In this document: piece after piece, positions 44,686 to 53,261 of the stretch
Layout of the letters: the number at the start of each line of letters is the position of its first letter
How positions within the stretch are numbered: the first letter of the stretch is position 1
Origin: CAG-791 sp045130475
Lineage (GTDB): Bacteria > Bacillota > Clostridia > Lachnospirales > Lachnospiraceae
Reading direction: 5' to 3'
Assembly (NCBI GenBank): GCA_045130475.1
Contig: JBGUPU010000022.1
Coordinates: 47,201 to 111,200, forward strand
DNA: 64,000 bases
Translations under genes and position numbers: made by a program
Notes under the pieces: model-generated
Databases searched by the model: none
What the model saw: only the letters and a program-made list of their open reading frames with translations
Told to the model about the DNA's origin: nothing

Positions 44686-45744
44686 ATGCAGAAGATATTG
44701 ACGATTGGATACTATGGAAACGGAAAGAGCACCAACAGATACCATATTCCCTTTCTGATGAGGAGAAAGGACAGGATCCGGGTCAAGACCATTTATGCCC
44801 GTCGTCTGCGGGATGACTGGGCCAGGTGGGAAGGCGTCCACTACACGGATAATGTGGAAGAGCTGCTGCAGGATCCTGAGATCGATGTCATTGTCGTCAC
44901 GACACCTCCCCAGGCCCATGCCATGGCAGCCAGGCAGATCATCGAGGCCGGAAAAAATGTCGTCGTCGAGAAACCCTTCACAAATAGTGTGAAGGAGTCA
45001 CAGGCTCTGTTTGATCTGGCGCGTGAAAAGGGCGTGAAGATCCAGTGTTACCAGAACCGGCGCTTTGACAGCGATTTTCTGACTGTCCAGAAGGTCATTG
45101 AATCCGGAAAGCTCGGAGAGATCACCGAAGTCGAAATGCACTTTGACTATTACCGGCCGGAGGTGCCTGAGAAGGCCGCCGCTTACGTCAGAGCGGACTC
45201 CTTTGTCTACAGCCATGCCTGCCACACCGTGGATCAGGTGCTGTCATATTTCGGTATTCCGGATGCTCACCACTATGATGTCCGTCAGATGCTGGGACAG
45301 GGACGGATGAACGACTATTTTGATCTGGACCTCTACTATGAAAAAGGGACAGACAAATTTGATGTCATGCCCGGCGGGCTCAAGGTATCTGTCAAGTCCA
45401 GTTACTTCCGCGCAAAGGAGCGCCCCAGCTTTGTCGTCTATGGACGCAGGGGAACGTTTGTCAAGGCGCTGAAGGACCGGCAGGAAGCGGACCTGAAGAA
45501 GTTCTATCTTCCCGATCACGCCGATTTCGGTCTCGATACACCCGACGATTACGGCACTCTGTCCTGGTACGATGAGAACGGCCGCTATCAGGAGTGCAAA
45601 GTGGAATCAGTACCCGGCGATTACGGGATCTATTATGATCACCTCTATGAGACGATCCTGAACGACGCTGCCCCGCTCGTGAGTGAAGAGCAGACCATGA
45701 CCCAGATGCGGATCCTGGAGGAGGCTACGGCAGAGCTATATTAA
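44686..45744 (+). CDS. Gfo/Idh/MocA-family NAD(P)-dependent oxidoreductase
   Basis: 352 residues. An N-terminal Rossmann fold (LTIGYYGNGKS, VVTTPPQAHA) is followed by the family signature VVEKPFTNS with the conserved Lys, and then an alpha/beta substrate domain (SHACHTVDQVLSYFG). They oxidise or reduce sugars and inositols. The glycine motif near the N-terminus is GYYGNG rather than the classic GxGxxG. AAAGGAG lies 10 bases upstream. Confidence 0.88.
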   Translation: MQKILTIGYYGNGKSTNRYHIPFLMRRKDRIRVKTIYARRLRDDWARWEGVHYTDNVEELLQDPEIDVIVVTTPPQAHAMAARQIIEAGKNVVVEKPFTNSVKESQALFDLAREKGVKIQCYQNRRFDSDFLTVQKVIESGKLGEITEVEMHFDYYRPEVPEKAAAYVRADSFVYSHACHTVDQVLSYFGIPDAHHYDVRQMLGQGRMNDYFDLDLYYEKGTDKFDVMPGGLKVSVKSSYFRAKERPSFVVYGRRGTFVKALKDRQEADLKKFYLPDHADFGLDTPDDYGTLSWYDENGRYQECKVESVPGDYGIYYDHLYETILNDAAPLVSEEQTMTQMRILEEATAELY

Positions 45745-45780
45745 CAATAAAGTAATCGACAGATAATCGGGAGTCAGACA

Positions 45781-46113
45781 ATGAGCTTAAGTACAAAATT
45801 CACGGCTCGGGCAGAATGCCTCTTTAATACCGGTATCAAACCTGTTGTGTTGGAACAGATCTGTGGTTACGCGAAAAAGCATGGGATTCATAAAGTGATT
45901 CTTTTTGGCTCCCGGGCGAGAGGAACCTTTCGAAGGGACAGTGACATTGATCTGGCTGTCTCCGGTGGAAACGCAGATCTTTTCCGGCTTTCGGTGGAAG
46001 AGGAGACAGACACACTCCTGACATATGATGTTGTGGATCTTGATCATATCGTCAGCGAAGAGCTTTTGGATGTGATCCGGAAAGAAGGTATTGTTCTCTA
46101 TGAAGAAGTTTGA
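45781..46113 (+). CDS. mntA: MNT-domain nucleotidyltransferase antitoxin (MntA-like)
   Basis: 110 residues. LFGSRARGTFRRDSDIDLAV matches exactly the GS-x10-DxD motif of minimal nucleotidyltransferases (Gly-Ser, ten residues, Asp-Ile-Asp). In HEPN-MNT systems the MNT partner inactivates the HEPN toxin by adding AMP to a tyrosine. It overlaps the HEPN gene by 14 bases. Confidence 0.88.
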   Translation: MSLSTKFTARAECLFNTGIKPVVLEQICGYAKKHGIHKVILFGSRARGTFRRDSDIDLAVSGGNADLFRLSVEEETDTLLTYDVVDLDHIVSEELLDVIRKEGIVLYEEV

Positions 46114-46507
46114 CAATTATAAAAGCAATCTGGCTGTGCTCAGTCGTGCCGGGGAGCAGGATTTAGGTAATGAGTTTATCATTGGCGGTATTATTGATAA
46201 ATTTTCTCTGCAGTTTGAGCTTGGATGGAAAGTGCTGAAAGAGTTGCTCCGTTACGAGGGTGTAGCTGTAGCTGTCACAGGTTCTCCCCGGGAAATTCTG
46301 AAAGCTGCATACAGGTTTTACCCTTGTATGGATGAAAATATCTGGTTGGGTATGTTGGCACAGCGAAATAATATGGCGCATATGTATGATGGTGCGGCAG
46401 CGGCTGAGCTTGCAGGCAGGGTAATCAACGAGTTTATACCTGCTTTCCAGGAACTTGAGAAAAACATCGAAGAGAAGTACCGAGATGTTCTTGAAGAACT
46501 GGCATAA
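46100..46507 (+). CDS. hepT: HEPN-domain toxin (HepT-like)
   Basis: 135 residues, all-helical. QRNNMAHMYD contains the R-x4-H-x-Y signature: Arg and His of the HEPN ribonuclease site and the Tyr that MntA modifies. All key residues are present, so the pair looks functional. ATG 46100 follows AAGGT. It was formerly annotated as nucleotidyltransferase substrate-binding protein (HI0074 family). Confidence 0.88.
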   Translation: MKKFDNYKSNLAVLSRAGEQDLGNEFIIGGIIDKFSLQFELGWKVLKELLRYEGVAVAVTGSPREILKAAYRFYPCMDENIWLGMLAQRNNMAHMYDGAAAAELAGRVINEFIPAFQELEKNIEEKYRDVLEELA

Positions 46508-46616
46508 TGAAACCTGGTGACATTCTGCAGATCATGATTTAATAACATCAATTCAGATAGCGCATAGAAGAAGGATACCTGAGCTAAAGATGTAAATGAA
46601 AAAGCAGTAAACAGAA

Positions 46617-46680
46617 AACTCCTGACAAGCGATGATGGAGCATCGAGATATGCTCCCCGCCGGAAGTCAGGAGTTTTTTT
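46617..46680 (+). terminator. Terminator after the HEPN-MNT pair
   Basis: AACTCCTGAC (46617-46626) pairs with GTCAGGAGTT (46666-46675), with an inner GGAGCAT/ATGCTCC hairpin, followed by a seven-T run. Confidence 0.88.
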
Positions 46681-46726
46681 ATTTATCCAGGGTGGTATTT
46701 TTTTATCTAAAGCGGAAACATTTTTA

Positions 46727-47614
46727 TTAAAGCGGAAACGCAACAGCATCGCGGTAGAGCTGTTTCAAGATGTTGATAAAGGAGGTCACACTTGGTCTGC
46801 TGTCAGCTTTGTGGGTGCAGAGGACACAGGAGAAAGATTCTTCGCAGTCAAAGGGAATCCATGCGAACTGGCCGCTGTGGTCGTTGAGAAAACCGGGCGC
46901 AAGGCAGATCCCTCTTCCTGCGGCTACATTGGTGAGCGTTGTGTCGTGGTCCGGGCTGTTGAAATACTGGATCTTGCCAGAACTGATCAACCGGTGCTGG
47001 ACCGACTTCAGGGCAGGAGGGGATCCTCCGCCTACCATCAGTGTGCGCCCGTAGAGATCTGCCTCCTGAATGAGGTTTTTTGCAGTGAGCGGATCGTTGC
47101 GGTCCGCGATCAGATAGATACGGCTTTCAAACAGATTGTGGACAGCAATGCCGGGGATCTGCCGGGTCTGCTCTTTCAGTGCAAAAAGGATATCCGCTTC
47201 GTTTTTCAGGAAAGACTCGACGCCGTTTTCGTACTGAAATAAAGGGGTGATCTGAACATCCGGATTCGTTTCGCTGAACAGCCGTATGGCCTCAGGAAGA
47301 AAACAGACCGCCTGCCGGACCATCAGACTGATGGAGATATTATCCTGGTATTTTGCACTGAAATTCTGGCCCTGCTCAATGGCACGCTTGAGGTCTTCGC
47401 GCATGCCTGCAAGGAAGGAAACAAACTGTGCTCCGGCAGGAGTCAGTGCCGCGCCCTTCCCGCTCCGCTCAAAGATTGTAAAACCGATCTCTTCCTCCAG
47501 CAGCCTGATCTGATAGGAGAAGGTCGGCTGGCTGACAAATAAATTATCCGCCGCGCGGCTGAAATTCAGGGTATGGGCAAGTTCGATGCAGTAGTCGATC
47601 TGTTTCGTAGTCAT
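46727..47614 (-). CDS. LysR-family transcriptional regulator
   Basis: 295 residues. The N-terminal winged HTH (QIDYCIELAHTLNFSRAADN, then LFVSQPTFSYQIRLLEEEIG) is followed by a periplasmic-binding-like effector domain. ATG 47614 is used because GAGGA precedes it; an ATG 4 codons upstream has none. It is divergent from the flavodoxin group, so it probably controls flavodoxin, acetyltransferase and reductase, possibly in a redox response. Confidence 0.88.
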   Translation of the reverse strand: MTTKQIDYCIELAHTLNFSRAADNLFVSQPTFSYQIRLLEEEIGFTIFERSGKGAALTPAGAQFVSFLAGMREDLKRAIEQGQNFSAKYQDNISISLMVRQAVCFLPEAIRLFSETNPDVQITPLFQYENGVESFLKNEADILFALKEQTRQIPGIAVHNLFESRIYLIADRNDPLTAKNLIQEADLYGRTLMVGGGSPPALKSVQHRLISSGKIQYFNSPDHDTTLTNVAAGRGICLAPGFLNDHSGQFAWIPFDCEESFSCVLCTHKADSRPSVTSFINILKQLYRDAVAFPL

Positions 47615-47725
47615 AACTGTCCTCATTATTTAATAATTTAATCAATTATACAGTATTTCGATTGGACTTTGCAATAGTTCCCGGTTATGATTAAGACAAC
47701 AAAAACAAGAAGAGAGACGTGAGAC

Positions 47726-47756
47726 GGGGAGACAGGGGACGGTTCTTTGTCTCCCC
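47726..47756. repeat. Dispersed palindromic repeat, copy 2 (short form)
   Basis: GGGGAGACA (47726-47734) and TGTCTCCCC (47748-47756) around GGGGACGGTTCTT. It shares the core GACAGGGGACGGTTC with copy 1 and GGGACGGTTCTTTGTCTCC with the copy inside murT. It lies in the promoter region of the flavodoxin gene. Confidence 0.85.
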
Positions 47757-47795
47757 GCAAGAATCACAGCAAGAACAGACCAGGAGGTAATAGAG

Positions 47796-48317
47796 ATGGC
47801 CAGAACATTGATTGCTTATTTTTCGAGAGCAGATGAGAACTACTTCGGCGGAGCCATGCGCTATGTGAAGGTAGGAAACACGGAGATCGTCTGTAACATC
47901 ATGAAAGAACTGATTCCGGCGGACAGCTTCAAGATCGAAATGAAGAACCCTTACTCCCCGGTCTATATGACATGCATCGAGGAAGCCAAGAAGGACCTGC
48001 GGGCAAAGGCAAGACCGGAGCTTGTGGCCGTCCCCGAATCCATCGACCAATACGACACCATCGTGCTCGCGTACCCCAACTACTGGGGTACTATGCCCAT
48101 GGCTGTCTTTACCTTCCTCGAGCAGTTTGATTTTTCCGGCAAGACCATCCTTCCCCTCTGCACCAATGAGGGCAGCGGCATGGGAGGCAGCGAGCGCGAC
48201 ATCAAACGCACCTGCTCCGGCGCAGCCGTTAAAAAAGGTCTTTCCATCACTGGGAGCCAGGCAGCCAATTCAAAGAGCAGTCTGCAGCGCTGGCTGAAGG
48301 CCAACGGTCTTCTGTAA
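47796..48317 (+). CDS. Flavodoxin-family protein
   Basis: 173 residues. The FMN loop at the N-terminus is LIAYFSRADENYFGG, the central VLAYPNYWGTMPMAV binds the isoalloxazine ring, and LPLCTNEGSGMGGSE is the third loop. It is longer than electron-transfer flavodoxins and similar to the quinone- or nitro-reductase-like flavodoxins of Clostridia. AGGAGG precedes the ATG. Confidence 0.87.
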   Translation: MARTLIAYFSRADENYFGGAMRYVKVGNTEIVCNIMKELIPADSFKIEMKNPYSPVYMTCIEEAKKDLRAKARPELVAVPESIDQYDTIVLAYPNYWGTMPMAVFTFLEQFDFSGKTILPLCTNEGSGMGGSERDIKRTCSGAAVKKGLSITGSQAANSKSSLQRWLKANGLL

Positions 48318-48327
48318 GGAGGGGAAT

Positions 48328-48912
48328 ATGGATTACAAACAGGGCTATGTATATGAACTGATGGACCAGTGCGGTCCGACAGATAATCGTGAGCCTTATT
48401 TCAAAGAGGCTGTCGACGAAATGATGAGGGCTCGGACGCTCTGCGCCAGGGCAAATGCGGCTATGCCGGATGATCCGGGCTATGTCTCTTATCTGGAGGA
48501 GCTTTTCGGCAGGAAACTGGATGATGTCCGCATCCTGACTCCCTTCATCTGCGATTTCGGAAACAGGGTCAAATTCGGAAAGGGCGTGTTTCTCAATCAT
48601 TCCGCCATTCTCTCTGCCTCGGGCGGCATTGAGTTTGAGGACGGTGTCATGTCTGCACCGGGACTTCGGATTGCGACGATCAATCACGACATGAACGAGC
48701 GCCATACCATTTACACCTATGGCAAGGTATTGGTCAGGAAAAATGCATGGCTGGGCATGAACGTTACAATATGCCCCGGCGTAACAATTGGAAAATATGC
48801 CGTTGTAGCGGCAGGCGCTGTCGTCACCAAAGATGTTCCCGACTATGCTGTTGTCGGCGGTGTGCCCGCCAAGGTCATCAAATACCTTGATCCCTCAGAG
48901 CAGAAGGAATGA
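48328..48912 (+). CDS. Sugar O-acetyltransferase (maltose acetyltransferase type, left-handed beta helix)
   Basis: 194 residues. An N-terminal Mac domain is followed by hexapeptide repeats (NRVKFGKGVFLNHSAIL, PGVTIGKYAVVAAGAVVTKD) and the catalytic His in ATINHDM. It transfers acetyl from acetyl-CoA to a sugar hydroxyl. It lies 10 bases after the flavodoxin gene in the same operon. Confidence 0.87.
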   Translation: MDYKQGYVYELMDQCGPTDNREPYFKEAVDEMMRARTLCARANAAMPDDPGYVSYLEELFGRKLDDVRILTPFICDFGNRVKFGKGVFLNHSAILSASGGIEFEDGVMSAPGLRIATINHDMNERHTIYTYGKVLVRKNAWLGMNVTICPGVTIGKYAVVAAGAVVTKDVPDYAVVGGVPAKVIKYLDPSEQKE

Positions 48913-48925
48913 ACAGGGAATGAGC

Positions 48926-49294
48926 ATGGACGAGAAGGAATTGATTCGCGGGCTTTACAGAAAATACTGGCGGTACATGATCGATAAGGATGCAGAGGGA
49001 CTGCGGAGCCTGATGGCCGGGGACTATTATCTTCTCCATATGACCGGTCTGAAGCAGTCAGCAGAAGTCTTCCTGAGAGGACTTCTTGACGGAACTTTCA
49101 ACTATTATTCTGCAGAACATGACAGTATAGATGTCGAGATCAACGGCGACAGGGCATCGATGACAGGCCGCAGCCGTGTGGTGGCTGCTGTGTATGGCGG
49201 GAGAAAGAGCAGCTGGCGTCTGCAGGGAGACTTCACCCTGCGCAAGGAAGAGGGGGTCTGGCGTTTTACCAGCTCCAGAGCATCGACATATTGA
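48926..49294 (+). CDS. NTF2/SnoaL-like protein (DUF4440-type)
   Basis: 122 residues. A helical start (YRKYWRYMIDKDAEGLRSLM) and a curved sheet with FNYYSAEHDSIDVEINGDRA fit the NTF2-like fold used by small isomerases and binding proteins. ATG 48926 is preferred to ATG 48920 because AGGGA is correctly spaced for the former. The function is unknown; operon partners are redox enzymes. Confidence 0.7.
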   Translation: MDEKELIRGLYRKYWRYMIDKDAEGLRSLMAGDYYLLHMTGLKQSAEVFLRGLLDGTFNYYSAEHDSIDVEINGDRASMTGRSRVVAAVYGGRKSSWRLQGDFTLRKEEGVWRFTSSRASTY

Positions 49295-49318
49295 AACGAC
49301 ATATTGAGGAGGAACAGC

Positions 49319-50161
49319 ATGGAATACATTACTCTGAACAATGGATTGAACTGCCCGTCCGTAGGGATCGGTACCTTTATGCTTTCCCCGGCAGAGGCAC
49401 AAAACAGTGTCCGGGAGGCACTGAAAATAGGCTATTCTCTGGTGGACACTGCAAACGCCTATGTCAATGAGCGCGCAGTGGGACGTGGAATGAAGGAAAG
49501 CGGCGTAAAGCGCGGGGATGTTTTTCTCTCCACCAAGCTGTGGCCCAGCGAATATGAAAACCCCAACGCTGTGGATGAGACACTGGAGCGTCTCGGTGTC
49601 GAATATGTGGATCTGCTCTACATCCATCAGCCTGCCGGAAACTGGCTGGCCGGATACCGGCAGCTTGAGAAGGCTTACAGGGAAGGCAAAGCCAGGTCGA
49701 TCGGCATTTCCAACTTTGAAGGCAAGTATATGGATGAACTGGAGACCAAGTGGGAGATCGTGCCTCAGTTCATCCAGGTGGAGGCCCATCCTTATTTCAC
49801 ACAACAGGAACTTAGAAAGACTCTGGACAAGTACGACATCAAACTGATGAGCTGGTACCCGCTGGGGCATGGCGATAAGTCCCTGATCAATGAGCCGGTC
49901 TTCGCGGAACTTGGCAAAAAATATGGGAAAACACCAGCCCAGGTCATTCTCCGCTGGCACACCCAGATGGGCTTTGCAGTGATCCCCGGCAGCCGTAATG
50001 TGGATCATATCCGGGACAATCTGAATATTCTGGACTTTACCCTGACACAGGACGAAATGAATCAGATCGCCGGACTGGATAAAGGCGCGCGTTACTATCA
50101 TCGCACAGACGAGCAGCTGGTCCAGTTTGCAGGCTGGAGACCGGCTTTTGAAAAGGAATGA
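49319..50161 (+). CDS. Aldo/keto reductase
   Basis: 280 residues, NADPH-dependent. Motifs: VDTANAYVNE with Asp and Tyr, the Lys in FLSTKLWPSEY, LLYIHQPAG with the fourth residue His, and the cofactor-binding VIPGSRNVDHI. GAGGAGGAAC precedes the ATG. It is the last gene of the LysR-linked group. Confidence 0.92.
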   Translation: MEYITLNNGLNCPSVGIGTFMLSPAEAQNSVREALKIGYSLVDTANAYVNERAVGRGMKESGVKRGDVFLSTKLWPSEYENPNAVDETLERLGVEYVDLLYIHQPAGNWLAGYRQLEKAYREGKARSIGISNFEGKYMDELETKWEIVPQFIQVEAHPYFTQQELRKTLDKYDIKLMSWYPLGHGDKSLINEPVFAELGKKYGKTPAQVILRWHTQMGFAVIPGSRNVDHIRDNLNILDFTLTQDEMNQIAGLDKGARYYHRTDEQLVQFAGWRPAFEKE

Positions 50162-50187
50162 GTGATATACCTTTATAAATGCGAGTC

Positions 50188-50307
50188 TTTACAAATCTGA
50201 CAATGGTCATTACAATGAATAAAAATTGAATAAGTAATTGATTTGATTGATTTGATGCGGCAAAGGCGCCCGTGAGAGAAATTCTCACTGCCTTTGCCGC
50301 TTTTTTT
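50188..50307 (+). promoter_or_regulatory. murT leader: promoter and GCAAAGGCGC terminator hairpin
   Basis: TTTACA (50188-50193), 17 bases, TACAAT (50211-50216). About 35 bases after the predicted start lies GCGGCAAAGGCG (50257-50268), pairing with TGCCTTTGCCGC (50289-50300) around a TGAGAG/TTCTCA inner stem, followed by seven T. Like the other four members, it must be read through for murT expression. Between it and the gene are C-poor direct repeats of the type GGTCxTxGTCG (50310-50370). Confidence 0.65.
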
Positions 50308-50413
50308 GAGGTCATAGTCGTTTTTTCAGGAGGTCGTGGTCGCTCTTTCAAGAGGGTCATTGTCGCTCCTTTCATAGTTCATCGTCAAAGTTTAGGAGGT
50401 TATATTCAAAGAT

Positions 50414-52081
50414 ATGTCAGGAAAAGACTCACTGCAGATTGCCATGGCGGTTGCTTCCTGCAGGTTTTCGCGTCAGCTTCTGCACCGATTAAATCGGGGA
50501 GGAACCTCTCTCCCGGGAAAGCTTGCCATGTGGTTCAGGCGGGATATTTTAGCTATTACGTCAGAAGGGGTGGAGACTACTCTGGTAACGGGTACCAATG
50601 GAAAGACCACGACAGCTGCAATGCTGTCCCACGCAATGGAAGAAGCTGGAAGAGCACCTCTGTGTAACAGATCCGGGGCCAATCTTCTTTCCGGGGTCAC
50701 TGCAGAGTTTGCTGCGGCAGCAGATCTGCGGGGAAGGCCGCTGCAGGGAAGGAAGATCCCGGATCAGCCTGCAGATTCAGACCGGGGCTCCGGTCTATAT
50801 GCGGTCGTTGAGTGCGATGAGGGGGCTCTGCGTCATGTGGCCCCACTGTTGAAACCGCGTGTGATCGTGGTGACCAATCTCTTTCGGGACCAGCTGGACC
50901 GCTATGGAGAAGTCATGCACACGCTTAAGGCGATCCGGGAGGGAATCAGGCTGGTGCCGGAAGCGGTTCTCTGTCTGAACGCGGATGACTCACTCGTTGC
51001 CTCTCTTGCGTTGGATGTTCCTAATCCGGTGATTTGGTTCGGAATGGAGGAGACCGCAGTGAAAACCGTGGTTCAGGAAATACAAGAAACGTCAAACACT
51101 GATAAAAAAGTGCTGCGGGAAAAATCCGGGACAGCGCAGGAAAGACAGGTTGCGGTAAATACAGTTGATAATGGAGACAAGGGACGGTTCTTTGTCTCCA
51201 CCGGGGAGGAGACAAAGAACCGTCCCTTGTCTCCGGATCCTCCGGAAAAAATCAGCGATGCCAGATACTGTATACGGTGCGGAACAGAGTACATTTACCG
51301 GTATCACACCTATGCGCATCTGGGAGGATTTTGCTGTCCTTCCTGCGGCTTTTCCCGCACTGTGCCGGATGTGGCAGTGACATCCATCGACGGGATTGAT
51401 ATCGGAGGATCCAGGGTGCATATGCGCGTTCGGGGAAGAGAATCTGTCCATAGGGAAATTGTCCCGCAGGAAAGAGTCTCAAAGGAGAGTGTTTCTCAGG
51501 AACTCCCTGTCCGGATTGCCCTGCCGGCAGTCTATAACATTTATAATGCGGCTGCCGCCCTTGCGGCTTATACTGCGGTCAGGCTTCCTATACAGGAGAT
51601 TCTGGAGGGACTTGCAGGTGTGCACAGCAGCTTCGGCCGTATGGAGCATTTTGTAATTGGCGGAGTTTCCGTGCAGATGATCCTGGTAAAAAATCCTGCC
51701 GGCTGTAATCAGGCGCTGGACTATCTGTGTGCATTAGAGGAACCATGCACCCTTGTCCTCTGCCTCAATGATCTGGATGCCGACGGACACGACATTTCCT
51801 GGATCTGGGATGTGGATTACGAAAAACTCTGCGGCCGCGGCAATATCCGCCGCATCCTGGTGTGGGGAAAGAGGGCGGAGGATCTGCAGCTGCGTCTGAA
51901 ATATGCAGGCTTGCAGGAGAAGCGCATCCGGAGGGTACCGCAGAGGGAGTTAAAAAAGCTGCTTGAGGCAATCTACAAGAGCCAGGTACCTGTTTTTATC
52001 CTTCCGAATTATACGACTATGCTGCCGCTCCGGGATGCTCTGCGCAGAGCGGCTGGGAAGGACTCTTTCTGGAAGGGATGA
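50414..52081 (+). CDS. murT: Mur ligase family protein, MurT subunit of lipid II isoglutaminyl synthase
   Basis: 555 residues. With GatD it amidates the D-Glu of lipid II. Visible: ATP loop VTGTNGKTTTA, then ECDEGALRHV, VVTNLFRDQLDRYGE, and the MurT-specific Cys4 zinc ribbon (CIRCGTEY ... CCPSCG); DUF1727 lies at the C-terminus. It is about 100 residues longer than usual. Residues about 211-275 are an insertion between central domain and ribbon, and residues 254-274 are encoded by a 62-base dispersed palindromic repeat read in frame. GGAGG lies upstream of ATG 50414. Confidence 0.9.
   Translation: MSGKDSLQIAMAVASCRFSRQLLHRLNRGGTSLPGKLAMWFRRDILAITSEGVETTLVTGTNGKTTTAAMLSHAMEEAGRAPLCNRSGANLLSGVTAEFAAAADLRGRPLQGRKIPDQPADSDRGSGLYAVVECDEGALRHVAPLLKPRVIVVTNLFRDQLDRYGEVMHTLKAIREGIRLVPEAVLCLNADDSLVASLALDVPNPVIWFGMEETAVKTVVQEIQETSNTDKKVLREKSGTAQERQVAVNTVDNGDKGRFFVSTGEETKNRPLSPDPPEKISDARYCIRCGTEYIYRYHTYAHLGGFCCPSCGFSRTVPDVAVTSIDGIDIGGSRVHMRVRGRESVHREIVPQERVSKESVSQELPVRIALPAVYNIYNAAAALAAYTAVRLPIQEILEGLAGVHSSFGRMEHFVIGGVSVQMILVKNPAGCNQALDYLCALEEPCTLVLCLNDLDADGHDISWIWDVDYEKLCGRGNIRRILVWGKRAEDLQLRLKYAGLQEKRIRRVPQRELKKLLEAIYKSQVPVFILPNYTTMLPLRDALRRAAGKDSFWKG
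51173..51234. repeat. Dispersed palindromic repeat, copy 3, inside murT
   Basis: A 27-base arm (51173-51199: GGAGACAAGGGACGG then TTCTTTGTCTCC) and its perfect reverse complement (51208-51234) around an 8-base loop. The 62 bases keep the murT frame open and add about 21 residues. Same family as 42521 and 47726. Confidence 0.93.
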
Positions 52082-52194
52082 GACACGATAAAAGTAATGC
52101 GAACATGCAAAATGTGCAAGATTTGCGAGCGAGTCTTTAATCAATCAAATATTGTGCAGATTGATTTGCCGATCAAGAGGAAAGGACTGGAAAA

Positions 52195-52950
52195 ATGGAA
52201 CTGAAAATCTGCCACCTCTATCCGGACGTGCTCAACCTGTATGGAGACAGGGGGAACATCCTCTGCCTGCAGAAGCGGTTGGAATGGCGCGGGATCGGAT
52301 GCAGAGTAGACTATGTAAAACTGGGGGACCCAAATAGCCTGACAGGCTATGACCTTTTCTTCATTGGCGGAGGACAGGATTTTGATCAGGAGGTACTGCT
52401 GGAGGATCTGCGCACAAAGAAAGGCCCGGATATAGGGGCGGCGCTGGAAGACGGACGGACATTTCTGTGTATCTGCGGCGGCTATCAGATGATGGGACAT
52501 TATTATGAGACAGCAGAAGGTGAGAAATGCGAGTTTCTGGGAGCAATTGATTTCTACACGGTCGGGGGGAAGAAGAGGATGATCGGGAACTATGCTTTCC
52601 GTCTCGGGGAGGTGTCCGGCGGCAGCACGGTTATCGGGTTTGAAAACCACAGCGGCCGTACCTGGCTGGGGAGCGGCGTCCGCCCGTTGGGAAAAGTACT
52701 GAAAGGATATGGAAACAACGGTAAGGACAAAACCGAGGGCGTTCGGTACCGCAACGCCTTCTGCACTTACAGCCATGGTCCCGTCCTGCCCAAAAATCCG
52801 GCCCTCGCCGACACTCTGATCGCGACGGCACTCAGAAGAAAATACGGAGCCTGTTCCCTGGAACCTCTGCAGGATAACTTCGAAAATCTGGCTCACGATA
52901 CAGTTTTGAAAAAAACCTGTTTGATAAATCTGAACGATAAATCTGTTTGA
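52195..52950 (+). CDS. gatD: Type 1 glutamine amidotransferase GatD, subunit of lipid II isoglutaminyl synthase
   Basis: 251 residues. It supplies ammonia to MurT. The nucleophile Cys lies in FLCICGGYQMMG, the general-base His in YSHGPVLPKNP, and the N-terminal LYGDRGNILCL is characteristic. GAAAGGAC lies before the ATG. The gap to murT is 113 bases, longer than usual for this pair, with no terminator. Confidence 0.92.
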   Translation: MELKICHLYPDVLNLYGDRGNILCLQKRLEWRGIGCRVDYVKLGDPNSLTGYDLFFIGGGQDFDQEVLLEDLRTKKGPDIGAALEDGRTFLCICGGYQMMGHYYETAEGEKCEFLGAIDFYTVGGKKRMIGNYAFRLGEVSGGSTVIGFENHSGRTWLGSGVRPLGKVLKGYGNNGKDKTEGVRYRNAFCTYSHGPVLPKNPALADTLIATALRRKYGACSLEPLQDNFENLAHDTVLKKTCLINLNDKSV

Positions 52951-53066
52951 TGCAGGAGCCTGACTCAATCCTGTTTCATGCAAACCGTGCGGACACTGAC
53001 CGCCGAAGCAGGAAGTCTTTACTACAGGGGCGGGGCTTGTACTTTTAAAGTGAAAAAAGTGAAAAG

Positions 53067-53118
53067 TGTATAATTGTATACAAAAAGTGATTGACATCCT
53101 GCTTTTGTCGGGTATAAT
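53067..53118 (+). promoter_or_regulatory. asnB promoter with upstream TGTA-N8-TACA box
   Basis: TGTATAATTGTATACA (53067-53082) is a perfect inverted repeat, followed after 8 bases by TTGACA (53091-53096), a 16-base spacer and TATAAT (53113-53118). The same arrangement precedes amt (61419). An activator or repressor of the CRP/FNR, NtcA-like or GntR type could bind such a box; the protein is not in the window. Confidence 0.85.
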
Positions 53119-53131
53119 AATGAATCGACAA

Positions 53132-53182
53132 GCAAAGGCGCTTGAAGCGACGGCACAGTCCGTCTCTTCAGGCGCTTTTTTT
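53132..53182 (+). terminator. asnB leader: GCAAAGGCGC terminator hairpin
   Basis: GCAAAGGCGC begins at about +8 of the predicted transcript. The left arm (AAAGGCGCTTGAAGCGACGG) pairs with CCGTCTCTTCAGGCGCTTTT, followed by T-rich sequence. There is no space upstream for a competing antiterminator helix, so relief would need a protein or other factor. Confidence 0.85.
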
Positions 53183-53261
53183 ATTCTTTTTTATTCTTCA
53201 TTGCGAATGCCCCTTATTTCATAAACGTTGTGGGATATGCGGGCAAAAAACGGAGGTTATT

